Below, one piece after another: positions 38,399-50,355 of a stretch of 64,000 bases of DNA. Every line of letters begins with the position of its first letter. Position 1 is the first letter of the stretch. This DNA is from Piromyces finnis (Eukaryota; Neocallimastigomycota; Neocallimastigomycetes; Neocallimastigales; Neocallimastigaceae), in assembly GCA_002104945.1 (NCBI GenBank), contig MCFH01000008.1, positions 302,501-366,500 of the forward strand. The letters are read 5' to 3'. The notes below the pieces were generated by a model, which was not told the origin of the DNA, made no database searches, and worked only from the letters and a program-made list of their open reading frames with translations. A program made the position numbers and the translations under genes.

Positions 38399-39343
38399 AT
38401 GGTTGTTGAAAATGATTTTGAAAATAAAGATGTAACAGAATTTTTTATTCCTGTTCCACCCAAAAAAATTGCAACCTGGGAAGAAGAATTTAAAGAAACA
38501 GCAAACTACAATGTAGTTACAATAGATATTTCAAACCATTCCCACATTATAAATGAAAGAATTAAAAATAGTCAAATTAAAAATTTGGACTTTGTACCGG
38601 AATTACCATGTAGTATTAAAGTTTTAGAATTTTCACCAAAAGAAAATGTTGAAAAAAGGGATGAAATTGTTTTATGTTGTCATGGTTGGGAGGGTCGTGG
38701 TTTAAATTTTTATAAATTTATTCCAGGTTTACAAGAAAAAGGTTTTAAGGTACTAGCCATTGATTTCCCATTGCATGGAGAAAATAGAGAAAGTGATTGT
38801 AAATATTCTGGTTGTACTGTATTTGGTCATACTTTAAATGCTATTATTCGTACACTCAATCAACCAGTATATGTATTAGCCCATTCTATGGGAAACGGCG
38901 CTTTTCAAGTCAATTGTCGCCTTTCCAATGAAAAAGAAAAAAGACTTGTTAAAAAGTATGTTGGTATTGCAGCCATGAATTATTATTATGATGCTGTTGT
39001 AGGTCATATTAAAATATTTAAACTTGAAAATGAAAAAGAGTTGATTCAAGATTATATTGATCATAAAAAAATACTTTTTGGAATTGATATAAACGATATC
39101 GTTTTAGAAAAGGATGTATTAACCCTTGATATACCTATTCTTTTTATTCACGATTTAAATGATAAAGAAATTCCATATGAAAAAACATTAGTTTTAAAAG
39201 ATAAAATGAAAAGAAAGGACTATTGTATTGATGGTGTAAACCATCCTACTTTTTGTAGAACAGAAGGACTAGGTCATCGAAGAATATTACGTGATGATAC
39301 CGTTGTTCAAACAGTAATAAATTTCTTTAATCGACAAATATAA
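38399..39343 (+). CDS. Alpha/beta hydrolase of bacterial type
   Basis: Intronless, 314 aa. The core carries the oxyanion motif CCHGWEGRG (residues 93-101), the nucleophile elbow LAHSMGNGA with Ser163 (Ala replaces the usual first Gly of GxSxG), Asp255 in HDLNDKEIP and His293 in EGLGHRRILRD. These fit a complete Ser-Asp-His triad. HGWEGRG together with a C-terminal GLGHRRILRD is the pattern of a bacterial alpha/beta hydrolase group of unknown substrate. I infer acquisition from bacteria, in keeping with the lack of introns. Codon use is A/T-ending like local genes, so any transfer is old or the gene has ameliorated. There is no signal peptide, so it is probably cytosolic. The first ~70 residues are extra and acidic, before the fold. 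Substrate unknown; esterase activity is likely. Confidence 0.88.
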   Translation: MVVENDFENKDVTEFFIPVPPKKIATWEEEFKETANYNVVTIDISNHSHIINERIKNSQIKNLDFVPELPCSIKVLEFSPKENVEKRDEIVLCCHGWEGRGLNFYKFIPGLQEKGFKVLAIDFPLHGENRESDCKYSGCTVFGHTLNAIIRTLNQPVYVLAHSMGNGAFQVNCRLSNEKEKRLVKKYVGIAAMNYYYDAVVGHIKIFKLENEKELIQDYIDHKKILFGIDINDIVLEKDVLTLDIPILFIHDLNDKEIPYEKTLVLKDKMKRKDYCIDGVNHPTFCRTEGLGHRRILRDDTVVQTVINFFNRQI

Positions 39344-39856
39344 AAACTATCCATTTATTATATACATATATACAAACAAAGAAGAAAGGGAAAAAAAAAA
39401 AAGGAAATACACATCATATAATTTGTTATTATCAGTCTTATTATTAAATTAAATATCTCTGTTTTTGATGAACAAGTTTATAATTTAGAGTAATATATAA
39501 ACTATGCATTAAACTATTTTAAATTAATCTCTATATAAAATACCTCAATTTTTTTTTTTTTTTTTAATTTATTTTTATTTTTTTGCATTAATGTTTAAAT
39601 AAAGAGAATAATTTTATTTTAAAAGATCAAAACTTTATTCAGCTTCTATATACTCTGAATATTTTAATAGTAATAGAATTACCCATTGAAATTTTCTTTC
39701 TTTAATTTGACGATTTTATCACTCAAGATAATCATCTATATAATTATATCACTATCGTATGGATAATATTTATGTGGATGATCATAAATATGGTGATGTT
39801 ATTGACTAACAAAATGTTTTTTTTTTCCTTTTCTTTTTTTTTTATTTTATTTTTAT
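39344..39856. other. Convergent intergenic region, 0.5 kb
   Basis: Between the 3' ends of the hydrolase (+) and peptidyl-tRNA hydrolase (-). AT-rich with T runs; nothing else. Confidence 0.75.
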
Positions 39857-41262
39857 CTAATAGCCATGTAAATCAACCGGGAATAATAAACTGTCCATTT
39901 TATTAAGATTTTTTGGAATTTTCTTTAAAGAACAGTATTTCTTTTTAATTGCTTTAAGATTATCAGGATTCTTTGAAAATTCATCAAATGCTTTAGCTGT
40001 TAAAGTTAAGGAATAACCTACTAAATCCATTTCTTGTCTATCCTTTGTAAATTCACCTAAAACATAATTAGGTATGGTTATATTTGAAGAACTTGGAGGT
40101 CTCCCTATGCCAATACGATAACTTTTTTTTTTTTTTTTTTTTTTTAAAAAAAAGGAAAAGTCAATATTTATCTTAAATTATTTTAAACTTTATTTTACTT
40201 ACTGATAGAAAGTATTATTATTTAAAGTTTTTTCTATACTATCTATTCCTTTATGTCCTTTAACCGCACCTAACGAATCTTTATAATATTTATTCATATT
40301 CATATTCATATTAAAAAAAATAAAGGAGGGATAATGATACTATAATTAATACCAAGATATTAATTTATAATTTATATATATTCATAGGTTATATTCTATG
40401 AAATTATAAAAATCACAATGAAAAATTTAAAAAAAAAAAAAAAAAAATTACTTTGAATGGTCAAAGTTCCAGGTAAAGAATTAAGGTCATCAAAAATAAC
40501 AATAAGTTGTTTTGAAATATCTTTATAACCATAGTATTGTAAAACTTTCTGAACTGCCATTCCAGAGTTATTCATTCCAGTCAATGGTTTAATGAAAACA
40601 AGTCTTAAAAGACGTTTATCTGTTGCTTGATACATAATATCATGGATATCCGCTATATACATATATATTTGCATAAATTAAATGAGGAATAATTGATTTA
40701 TTGTTGTTGGTGTATTATACATATTTTTTAATAGCATCATTATTAAAGCGTTATTATAAAGTGATTTTGAATTAGGTTTAAAAAAAAAAATTAATTTTTT
40801 TTTTTTTTTATTATTATTATTACTACATTGTTATTTTAAGAAAATGGACCTACCATTTAAATCCATTCTTCTAAAAAATATAGGAAGTTTATGTTCATCA
40901 GGTTTATTTTTATTTTTTTCCAAGGCTATCAAGTTTGTAATATAGTTTACACAAATAAAACCAACTTTATAGGAATAAATATAGTTTTTATTTTTGATAA
41001 AAAAAAAAAAAAGAATTTAATATTTTTTTTTTTTGGTGTATAGTTGAGAGTTAAAACCAAGCTTATAAATGAATTTTATTTTTTCTTTTATTATAAACAA
41101 GATATATATATTCAAATATTTAAATATACCATTATGTCTTGTCGTTTCATATTCTGGTTGAAAATTTCCTAGACCTACGATAAAGTAGTCAACAGGTGGA
41201 TTTGATGTCATTTTATTTTTTTCTATAAAATCTTTATGAAAAAAGTTTATTTCTTCTTCCAT
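39857..41262 (-). CDS. PTH1: Peptidyl-tRNA hydrolase, bacterial/mitochondrial Pth1 type
   Basis: Exons 41262-41130, 40964-40854, 40652-40452, 40278-40203, 40121-39857; 261 aa. The family cleaves the ester between peptide and tRNA to rescue stalled drop-off products. Visible motifs: DYFIVGLGNFQPEYETTRHNVGF with Asn33 and catalytic His43; KPLTGMNNSGMAV; IVIFDDL with the catalytic Asp; GAVKGHKGIDSI; YRIGIGRP; and VLGEF. The loop that is GGHNG in most members reads KGHKG, with Lys158 where a conserved active-site Asn is expected. The N terminus is not clearly a targeting peptide; residues 1-24 are an acidic extension, and Met18 is an alternative start. An insert around residues 60-80 lengthens the chain beyond the bacterial ~190-200 aa. 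Confidence 0.93.
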
Positions 41263-42631
41263 ATTTTGGATAAATTTTATATAGATAAAAAAAAAAAATT
41301 AATATTAATTAATAAATATATTTAATTTTTAAAAACTTTTTTTTTTTTTTTTTTTTTACAATTTAAAAAGAAAAAACATTTCCATCAAATTAAGAAAAAA
41401 AAAGAATTTTATATCTTTGTTTTTAAGAAAATTTCTTTTCTTTTTTTTTTAAAAGGAAAATATATATAAATATACGATATAATAATACGCCAAAAGAAAA
41501 TTTTAATAATAATAGTTATTATTATTATTAATAATTTAAATAATAGTTTTTTTTTTTTTTAAAATTAGTTACAATACTATTATTTAACCATTCCATCTCT
41601 TTTATAATAGAGAACTTTTTTTTTTTTTTTTTAAAAAAAAAAGAAAAAGAATAAACTTGGCAATAATAATGTTTTCTAATAAAAATATATTATAATTTGG
41701 ACAAACTAGAAACTAAAAGGGCCTCAAGGTTATGAAAGATTACCTACTTGAAGGCAGTATAAGTTTCTTACATTTATTGAATAGTTTACATCTTTTTAAA
41801 ATAAAGATGCTTTATAAGCCCACTTCCAATAATAAAAATCCATTTAAAAAAAAATAATAAATAATAATAACACTTGATAAAATTAAAATATATAATATAC
41901 TTTTTTTTATTATTCATTAAAAATTTAAGGATAAATCAATAATTTCATTAGTTTTTTAAAAAGAAAAGTAGATTATAAACTTTTTTTTTTTATCAATAAA
42001 CTAGTTTCACTTAGACTATCAAACTATTAATATGATGTTGTTAATCTGATTTTCTATTATATTTAACACTTTTTCACCATCAATTTAATAATATTATAAT
42101 TTTTTTTTCTAACTTGCATCTTGCAATAATGTTAGAGTTAATTTTTTGTTGATAAGATTTAAAGGGAACAACTTGATTCTTATAAAATCTTTAAAGTTTT
42201 TTTTTTTTTTTTTTATTTTAATTTTTTATTATTATTTAAAAAGTATATTTTGTTTTATTATACATATTAAAAAATTGGAAATGATTTTTTTTTTTTTTTT
42301 TTAAAAAAAAAAGGTTTTTCTTTTTTATTAATTTTTTTTTTTTTTTATTATTTATGTTATTCACATTTTTTTAAAAAAAGGAAAAAAAAAAAAAAAAAAG
42401 AAAATAATAATTATTAAAAAAAAAATAGTTATTTATTTTTAAAAATTTTTTTTTATCTTGCATATTTTCTCTCTTTTTTTTTTTTTTTTATTATTTTTAT
42501 TATTATTATTCATAAATTAAAACTATGATATTAATAGTTGCAATGTTGTATATATATATATTTTTGTTTGTTTAGTTGCTTTTTTTTTTTTTAATGTCAT
42601 TTATTTTTCTCTTTTATAATGATAAAGAAAC
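41263..42631. other. Intergenic, 1.4 kb
   Basis: Between the start of PTH1 (-) and the 3' end of RPN7 (-). Many T(n)A(n) tracts (e.g. 41619-41642, 42287-42312). A slightly richer patch at 41700-41830 shows no gene or RNA I can name. Confidence 0.7.
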
Positions 42632-44260
42632 TTATGAATTGATAACACGGCTAAGCTTTTGTATACGGTTTAATAATATATCACCTTGCTTTATAGCTTG
42701 TTGGTATTGAGCATTCTTGGAATCTGGTCTATTGGTTTGAACAATACCATCAACCTTATCAATGACACAGTTTAATCTACCAGCACCAATGAAACGAGAT
42801 AAATCGCTATATAGAGTTGGAATAGAAATAGTTTTTTTTTTTTAAAAAAAAAAAAAAAAAAGATGATTTCATTTTTAAATTAGTCATATTCATAAGGAAT
42901 AAAAAAAAAAAAAAAGTGGTTTATATCACTTGATTTATTCCATATTTTATAATATATGAATGCTATGATCTTATAAAAATAAATACTTACTCATCAATGA
43001 ATTTTTCAGAAACACCAAAGGAAGAAGCCATTGATTCAATAGTGACACTTCTGTAGGATTCTAATAATTGAGCGTATGATATGATACGCATTTCACGAAC
43101 ATAGTATTTGTAGTGAGTGAAAAGAACTGGATCAATCTTTAATTGTTGTTCAATATTGGCTATTTTATTAATTATATATGTATATACATATATAATTAAT
43201 TATTATCCATGATGAAAGCATCCATTATTTTTAATAATAAATCGTAAGAATAATTTAATTTTTTAAATTGAAACAATAAATGATCATTAATATAAAGTAT
43301 TATTATTATTGTTGTTGTCGTTGTTGTTGGTATTGTTATTTGTTATTTCGTTATTCTATTATTTTATTATTTTATTATTTTATTATTTAATATTGATCAT
43401 CTTACCTAAAGCCTTGAAAAAGTTGGCATATTCACAATTATATAAAGAGTTCATGTATTGTTCAAGATATGGAATTTCATTAACAACTTCTAAAATTTCT
43501 GGAGCATTAATAACCTTTTAGGAATTTAATAATATTTTATACACATTTTTTTTTTTTTTTTTTACAATGAATTAATAAAAAATAATATTATCATTTTCAT
43601 TAGCCAAAGAGAATTTATTTAGAGTGGAATATATATGTTACTATATATATATATTTTTAATTTATACCTTAGCCTTTAAGTCTGGTCTCTTTAAGGTAAT
43701 CATACTAGTTAAGACAGCATACTTAACAAAAGTCTTATAGTCCATTAATTCAGTTGAACTGAAAGAAGCAAGAGTATCAAGTAAAAGTGGAGTAGCAGAT
43801 TTGAAATCTCTGTTAATTAAAAAGTTAATACCTTGGTAAACCTTGAGTCTGTTACGTCTATCCCAGTCACCACCTTCTTCTATTAAACTTTTAAAAAATT
43901 TTAACAATTTTAATTAAAATGATGATATCGATCAAGGATCATTTTAACATTATTTCAATATTCATTTTTATATTATTTTAGCAGGTGTGGAAATACACAC
44001 ACACACACACACACACACACCATACAACAATTATATAGGATTATATGACATTTTAAAATAATTGACTTTTATAATTTTTTCAAATAAACTTACACTTTAG
44101 CCTTTTCAATATTCTTGTTAGTTAATTCATTATCATTCCAGAAGAATCCCATACGGATTTGTAAGAATAACATATCAATTCTTTGACCTAATGGACCAGT
44201 TTTTTCATAAGCAACACGGTATGCACTTAAAGCTTTTTCCTATCATTAACAAGGGTCATA

Positions 44261-44293
<33 letters not shown>

Positions 44294-44508
44294 GATAGAA
44301 TTTGCACAAAAAAAAAATGCAATAGTATTTTCAATAGTTGATAAAACATAGATGTTATTATAAATGTTGAAATTGTTAGGAGTGATGAATTTCAAAAAGT
44401 AGGTTATCATATAATCATAGGATAGTGTTTTAAAAAAATTTTCCAATTAATATATAGAATATAAAAATATTAGTATTTAGTTTAGCTAAAAATATTTTCT
44501 AAAACATG

Positions 44509-44547
<39 letters not shown>

Positions 44548-45258
44548 ACAATTTATTTATCTATTAGTCGATAAAAAGATGTCATAATAACCTTGTAACC
44601 AATTTTAGCCAAGTATTCAGCCTTTGCAATTAAAGCATCACTAATTTCAGTTTCACCTAAATTTTGTTGAGCATCTTCTAATTTTTCTTCAATTTGCTTT
44701 AATTTTTCTTCATTGGCTTTTTGTAATTGACTTAATAAACCATTATCAATTGGGAAATTGAATTCCTTACAAATTAATTCGTAGAAAGGAGCCATTTCTT
44801 TCAATTAAAAAATAGTATCATTTTTTTTATTATTATTTTATTTTTATTTTTATTTCATTAATGATGTGTAGAATAAATAATAAAATTTAATATATTGCAT
44901 TGATGTATAATAAATTTCTATTTAATTGTCATTATTATTATTACTATTTTATTATTTTTTTTCTTTGTTATAAAAGTATGGATAAAATTTAATTGTTGTA
45001 TTATATATTTTTCTTACTACTATTATTATTATTATTATTTCAATAATATATACTTTTATACTACTTATCATTACTACTATTATTATGACTATATAAAATA
45101 GATAAAATATTATATATATATATACCATCTTCTTTAACATGTTTCATGATCAAATCCTTGGCTTGTTGATGTAATTCCTTTGGTCCATTAGCAAGAAGGA
45201 AACGAGCCTTTGAAATCTCCATATTTGGGATTTTTGGTATATTTTGATCGTCAGACAT
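42632..45258 (-). CDS. RPN7: 26S proteasome lid subunit Rpn7 (PSMD6)
   Basis: Seven exons: 45258-45126, 44797-44592, 44239-44094, 43887-43668, 43514-43406, 43159-42991, 42806-42632; 385 aa (human PSMD6 389). Rpn7 is a PCI-domain scaffold of the proteasome regulatory particle lid. It follows the human protein throughout: [11 protein letters not shown] near the start, [57 protein letters not shown], and the C-terminal PCI winged helix with [37 protein letters not shown] and the last helix [13 protein letters not shown]. The donor after exon 2 is the unusual GTTATT. A CA repeat (about 43995-44020) lies in intron 3, and a 34-bp palindrome in intron 5. It is divergent from SmG, 774 bp between starts. 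Confidence 0.97.
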
Positions 45259-46032
45259 TTTTAATACTTTATTTTTATTCCTTTTTTTAATTGAATATAT
45301 TATTAACTGTTTTTTATTATTGTTATTATTGGTGTTTGTTTTTAAACTTTTTGTTGAATTACTTGAATATCTTTACTATATAATATACGTATGAATAAAA
45401 ATATATAAAAATAGAACTTTTTTTTAGAATTGTTTTCTTTTTTTTATTTTATTTAATGTCAATGAAAAAATGAAGATAAACTAATTAATTTCTTTTAAAA
45501 AAAGAGTATTTAATAATATTTCTATTTTGTATGTATTTTACACACACACATACACGATGATCAAACTATATCAAAATTAAATAATAATAATAATATTCTA
45601 ATGAAGGATGTAGGATAATGCATTTTTTTTTTTACCTTTTACCAATTTAAAAATAAAATATTCTAAGTTTTTTTTTATTTTTATTATTATTATTTTATTT
45701 TTTATTATAAATAATATTTCAAAAAAAAAAAAAAAAATTAATAATAAATAAAAATTATTAAATATTTTTTATATATTATTTCATCATTTTTTTAATTAAA
45801 TATATAATAATTTTTTTTGTTATTATTTTTGAAATTAATTAAAAAAAGTGTAATTAATTCATAAAAATAAGTTCATTAAAAATGTAATAAAATGTAAATG
45901 TATCAATACATTAATGTATCTATTTTTAAAATTTTATTTTATATCATTTAATAATTTTTTTTTTTTTTATTATATTATTATTCCTTTATTACCTACCTAC
46001 ATTTTAAAAAGTACAGGAAAAAAAAAAAAAAG
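45259..46032. other. Divergent promoter region between RPN7 and SmG
   Basis: 774 bp, AT-rich, with A runs at 45721-45737 and 46019-46031 and T runs at 45956-45968. It likely holds both promoters. No proteasome-gene control element could be named with confidence. Confidence 0.7.
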
Positions 46033-47303
46033 ATGACTAGAGCAGCAACTCCAGAATTAAAAAAGTAAAAAATATTTTTTAATATTACTTATATTTCAAC
46101 AGCAATTATTTATTTATTAAATAAGTAAATAGAAATTACATCTTTTTATTAAAAATCACTGGGATGAATTAGTAGATACAATGAAAGATTTAATATTATA
46201 AAAATTTCAACATATTAATTGAAAAAAAAAAAAAAAAAAAAAGTTCTTTTTTGATAGATATGGAAAAAAAAAAAGGAAATAGTATTGTTATTATTAATAA
46301 TACACAACATTTTAGTAAAGTAATAAACAAAATATCAAGAAAAATAAAATCATAAAATAAAATAAAATAAATCCAATTTATATTGAAAAAAGTAAAATTC
46401 TAAATTCATTTTAAAAAACGTTCTTGATTACTTAAAGATTATAGCAAAACATCAAATTTTACTATTAAAATCATATGAGCAAAACAAGATTTAAATAATG
46501 AGAAATAAATATATCACTTTTATTTTTAGCACATTATTATCAATCAGATAAACCATTATTAGCATATTAAAATTAAAATAATTTAAAAAAAAAACAATTA
46601 AAATAATAGTAATAATAGACCAAAGGATCAAATGTTTCTTTTTTTAAAAAAAAAAATAGAATTTCTTATTAATAGTATTGGATTGGGTTGACTAATCTAT
46701 TTTATTTTATTTTATTTTATACTATAATTATATATATATTAAATATTTTAAATAATAAAGATATTTAGATAAACACATTTTTATACAACTCAATGGTAAT
46801 AGAAAAATAACAGGAGTTCTTCGTGGTAAGTAGTTTTTAACAATTATTTAATTTTTAGAATTACTATATCAAACTTAAAAATATAAATTTTTAATAAAAT
46901 TATTTACTAATCCCATTCATAAAATATATAAATATATATCTATCTAAATAATAATAATAATAATAATTAATAAAATAACCATTTAACATTTCGGTAAAAA
47001 TTGATGGATAAAGGTTTTGATCCATTTATGAATTTAGTTGTAGATGAAGCTATGGAAATTGTAAGTGCTACTGAAAAGAATAGTATTGGAACTGTCGTTC
47101 TTCGTGGAAATTCTGGTAAGTTTTTAAAAAAAAAAAGTTTTTTTTTTTTTTCATTATTACTTAAATAATTGAATTTTTTTTAAAAAAAAAAAATTTTAAA
47201 AATATCCATTTTATAATTATTAATTTATATGTATTATTTATTGGTATACTAACAACGCATCGCCTAAACAGTCATTTTAATGGAAAGTTTAGAAAAGATC
47301 TAA
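46033..47303 (+). CDS. SMX2: Small nuclear ribonucleoprotein G (SmG)
   Basis: Exons 46033-46064, 46761-46825, 47014-47115 and 47272-47303; 76 aa, the same length as human SmG. It is one of the seven Sm ring proteins on U1, U2, U4 and U5 snRNA. The N terminus [20 protein letters not shown] and the Sm1 motif [19 protein letters not shown] match SmG rather than LSm7, as does Sm2 [20 protein letters not shown]. Exons are 32, 65, 102 and 32 nt, so none appears as a long ORF. Intron 1 is unusually long (696 nt) and holds coding-like debris. Together with the SART3-like factor this window carries two components tied to the U4/U6 snRNP cycle. Confidence 0.96.
46137..46370 (+). pseudogene. Coding-like debris in SmG intron 1
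   Basis: Two short open stretches read like protein: [20 protein letters not shown] before a TAA near 46201, and [20 protein letters not shown] onward from 46260 to a stop near 46355. They are in an intron, lack splice logic of their own and are broken by stops. Possibly remnants of a captured or nested gene. Family not recognised; low confidence. Confidence 0.25.
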
Positions 47304-48104
47304 ATTATTGGCACAACAAAAATAAACAAAAACACATCCGTTCACTACTATACTTGGGAAAAAAAAAAAAAAAAAAATCTATATCTTTTCTGTAATAAAT
47401 ATTCTTTTTTCACCCTAGTTTAACATGAACTTGGTGAATAATAATATTTAATCTATTAGTCTCTAAAAAAAAATAAATAAAAATAAAAAAAAAATTAAAA
47501 AATTAAAATAAAAAAAACGGAAATTTATTGATTTATTATTTTAACAATGTATACATCTCCTCTTTTAATAAGTTATGGAAATTTCAATGTTTGTGTAAAC
47601 ATGAATCTTTTCTTTAAAAACACCCACAGAAAGAGAGAGTTACGTAATGGCTTTAGATAAACATTTAAAAAAAAAAAACTGTCAAACGATTCTTTTTTCT
47701 TTTTTTTTAATTTATTTTTTTTTTAATTATTTTATTTATTTTTTTTACTATTAACAGGTTTTTGTTGAATCCATGTTTAAAATATGAATATATCAACATA
47801 AACAAGTTAATGGATAAATTAATTTTTTTAAAAAAAAGAAGAGATAAATTCTATATTTAATGTTACTTTTTTTTAATCAAATATTTTTTTTTAAATTATG
47901 ATCTTCAATAAAAATTATTGAATTAATATAAATAGAGGCGTGATGAAAAAAAAAAAAAATAAATAAAAAATTGATTACTAATATTTCTTTTTTTTTATTT
48001 ATAGTTTATTAAAAAAAAAAAAAGGTCTTTTTTTTCTTCAAGTGAATAAACGTTAAAAACCAAAAGTAATCAATTTTCCTTTTTTTAAAATAATATTTAA
48101 TTGT
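47304..48104. other. Convergent intergenic region, 0.8 kb
   Basis: Between the 3' ends of SmG (+) and eIF1A (-). T/A-run rich. Nothing else recognised. Confidence 0.75.
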
Positions 48105-48518
48105 TTAAATATCATCGATTTCAAAGTCAAAGTTGCATTCTTCTTCTTCTTCACCAAGAATTTCACCTTCGTTAATCTTGGTGTTTTCTGGAAGTTCACC
48201 GTACTTCTTTAATGAAGAAGCTTCATCAGCAGTGTACTTAAGAATAACATCAGCCTTATCATCTTGGAAATCTCTTAATGAAAGTAAGACAAGATCACCT
48301 TGAACAATCCAAACCTTCTTTCTGAAGGCACCACGAATGTGAGCTAAACGCTTAACATTATCACAACATTGAGCTTCAACCCAACCGTTACCGAGCATTT
48401 TAGTAACAATAGCGTATTCTTGTCCTTCTTCCTTGAAAACGAGTTCTCTCTTTACAGATTCGTTTTCATTCTTTCCCTTCTTTCTGTTTTTTCCTCCCTT
48501 TCCCTTATTCTTTGGCAT
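48105..48518 (-). CDS. TIF11: Translation initiation factor eIF1A
   Basis: Single exon, 137 aa (human 144, yeast 153). eIF1A binds the 40S A site and promotes scanning and start-codon choice. A basic N-terminal tail ([19 protein letters not shown]) is followed by [14 protein letters not shown]. The OB fold contains [31 protein letters not shown] and [19 protein letters not shown]. The C-terminal tail is acidic and ends FEIDDI, the eIF5B-binding end of the family (DDIDDI). The start is fixed by the conserved MPKNKGKGG. Intronless. C-ending codons suggest high expression. A T23 tract lies about 100 bp upstream. Confidence 0.98.
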   Translation of the reverse strand: MPKNKGKGGKNRKKGKNENESVKRELVFKEEGQEYAIVTKMLGNGWVEAQCCDNVKRLAHIRGAFRKKVWIVQGDLVLLSLRDFQDDKADVILKYTADEASSLKKYGELPENTKINEGEILGEEEEECNFDFEIDDI

Positions 48519-48613
48519 TTTTTATTATTTAAATTAAAAAAATACTATAATAATTATAAATAGAAATAATAAAAAATAAAAAAAAAAATTATTTCATTGA
48601 TTAATTTTTGTTT

Positions 48614-48644
<31 letters not shown>

Positions 48645-50355
48645 TATTGTTTTGTTTTGTTTTTAATACTAAAAAATAAAAAAAAAAAAAAAGTATTAAT
48701 TCAAATTAAGATATTTTTATCATTGAAATATCCCATTTTAAACTATTCTCTTTTTTTTTTTTAAATTGTTTCAACAAAACAACTAATAAATATTTATAAA
48801 TATATATAATAATAATAATCTTGCTAGATTTACCTTTTTTAATTTTTTTCAAGTGTAAAGAAAAAAAAAAAAAAAAAAAAAGATATTTTATTTATTTTAA
48901 AAATTAATATATAATTTTTTTTTTTTTCTAATGTTGAATAAAAAAAAATTTTATATATATTAAATTATATTTATAATATATTAATTTAATAAAAAAACTA
49001 AAGTATTCACATATAATACAAATAAATTTATTAATTAAAATTAAAATTATGGATTATTGTATTAATTAAAAAAAAAAGTTAGCCAAATTCTACATTTACA
49101 TACATTAGTATTAATGTATGTAAATGTAGAATGTAGTTGTAAATGGTTGATAAACTTTATAATGAAAAGAATCTTTTTTTTTTTTTTTGATTTCTATTGA
49201 TGATGATTGGTTGATGTATTGTATATTGTTCATTATTTTACCAATAATGAATAATAGAAAAAAAAAAGTTTATAGATGAACGAATGTAAAGGTGTGTATG
49301 TATGCGTGTGCATGGGTGGGAAAAAAAAAAAAAAGTAGTGGAAAAAAAGCTTTTGAAATATTTATAAAAAAAAAAAAAAAGGACATTCATGGCTAACTTT
49401 TTAAAAATAATAAATTTATGGTGTAATTTCAAACAAGAAAAATGTTAATTTTTATTGCTTAATTTTCAAAAGTACATAAAAAATAAAAATGCAGAAAATA
49501 GAATAAAAATTAAAATAATTAATATGAAATAAAAATATATAAAAAAAAAATTAATTTTCTTTGAAATATTATAACTACCTCATAGTTAAAAAAAAGTTTA
49601 TTTAATTCTCTAGTAAAACAAGCAATTCTAAAGTACGATTGCCAAAGTATACCTAAAGATATATATACTTTTTTAGTCATAAACAACCATACTCTTTATC
49701 TACTTCATCTTGAGATTAAATTTGACCTTCAATGAACCTGAATATTAATCTCATAAATTTGCTAAATAATGAAAACTTTTAATTTCTTTTCTAAATAAAA
49801 AAAACCTCCATAAAATATTACACACACACACACATAAAACCAATTTTCAATATTAAAAAAATACACCCACTCTAATTCCACACCCTTTCCTTTATATATT
49901 AAAATTTACATAAATTGCCACGTAAAAAATTATATACCAAAATGACTTTGTCTACTTTCCACTTTAAATTTTTACTTCTCCTTTTAAAATTCCTCTCCCA
50001 AAATAACATTATTTAGAAAACTTAACGATTCTTAAATTTACACTATTTTTTCCCTTCAGTGCTCATTCTTCACATAATTTCCTTTACTATTTAAAAATAA
50101 AAAAAATAATGTCTTAATTCGTTTTATAAAAAAACACTCTTAAAATTGGAATCTCATTTTATTCCATTTGAATAATATAAACATATTTCATTAATTAGTT
50201 TGAAAATTTTTTGTATTTTTGACTTTTTTTTTTTTGATTTTTTAAATTTTTCTTAACAATTGCAACCTTTATTATACTATTTTGATCTATTATAATATAA
50301 AAATCTACATTTGTTGTTTTAGGGTTATTAAAATAATTTATTGACTTTAATTGAT
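48519..50355. other. Intergenic, 1.8 kb
   Basis: Between eIF1A's start and the P2 gene's 3' end. Contains a perfect 21-bp-arm inverted repeat (49087-49132), homopolymers and an AC repeat (49821-49836). No gene seen; 49600-50100 is a little less AT-biased but has frequent stops on both strands. Confidence 0.7.
49087..49132. repeat. Perfect inverted repeat, 21-bp arms, 4-nt loop
   Basis: Left arm 49087-49107 begins ATTCTACATTTACATACATT; loop GTAT (49108-49111); right arm 49112-49132 is its exact reverse complement. It would form a stable hairpin in RNA or a cruciform in DNA. No gene covers it. Confidence 0.95.
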
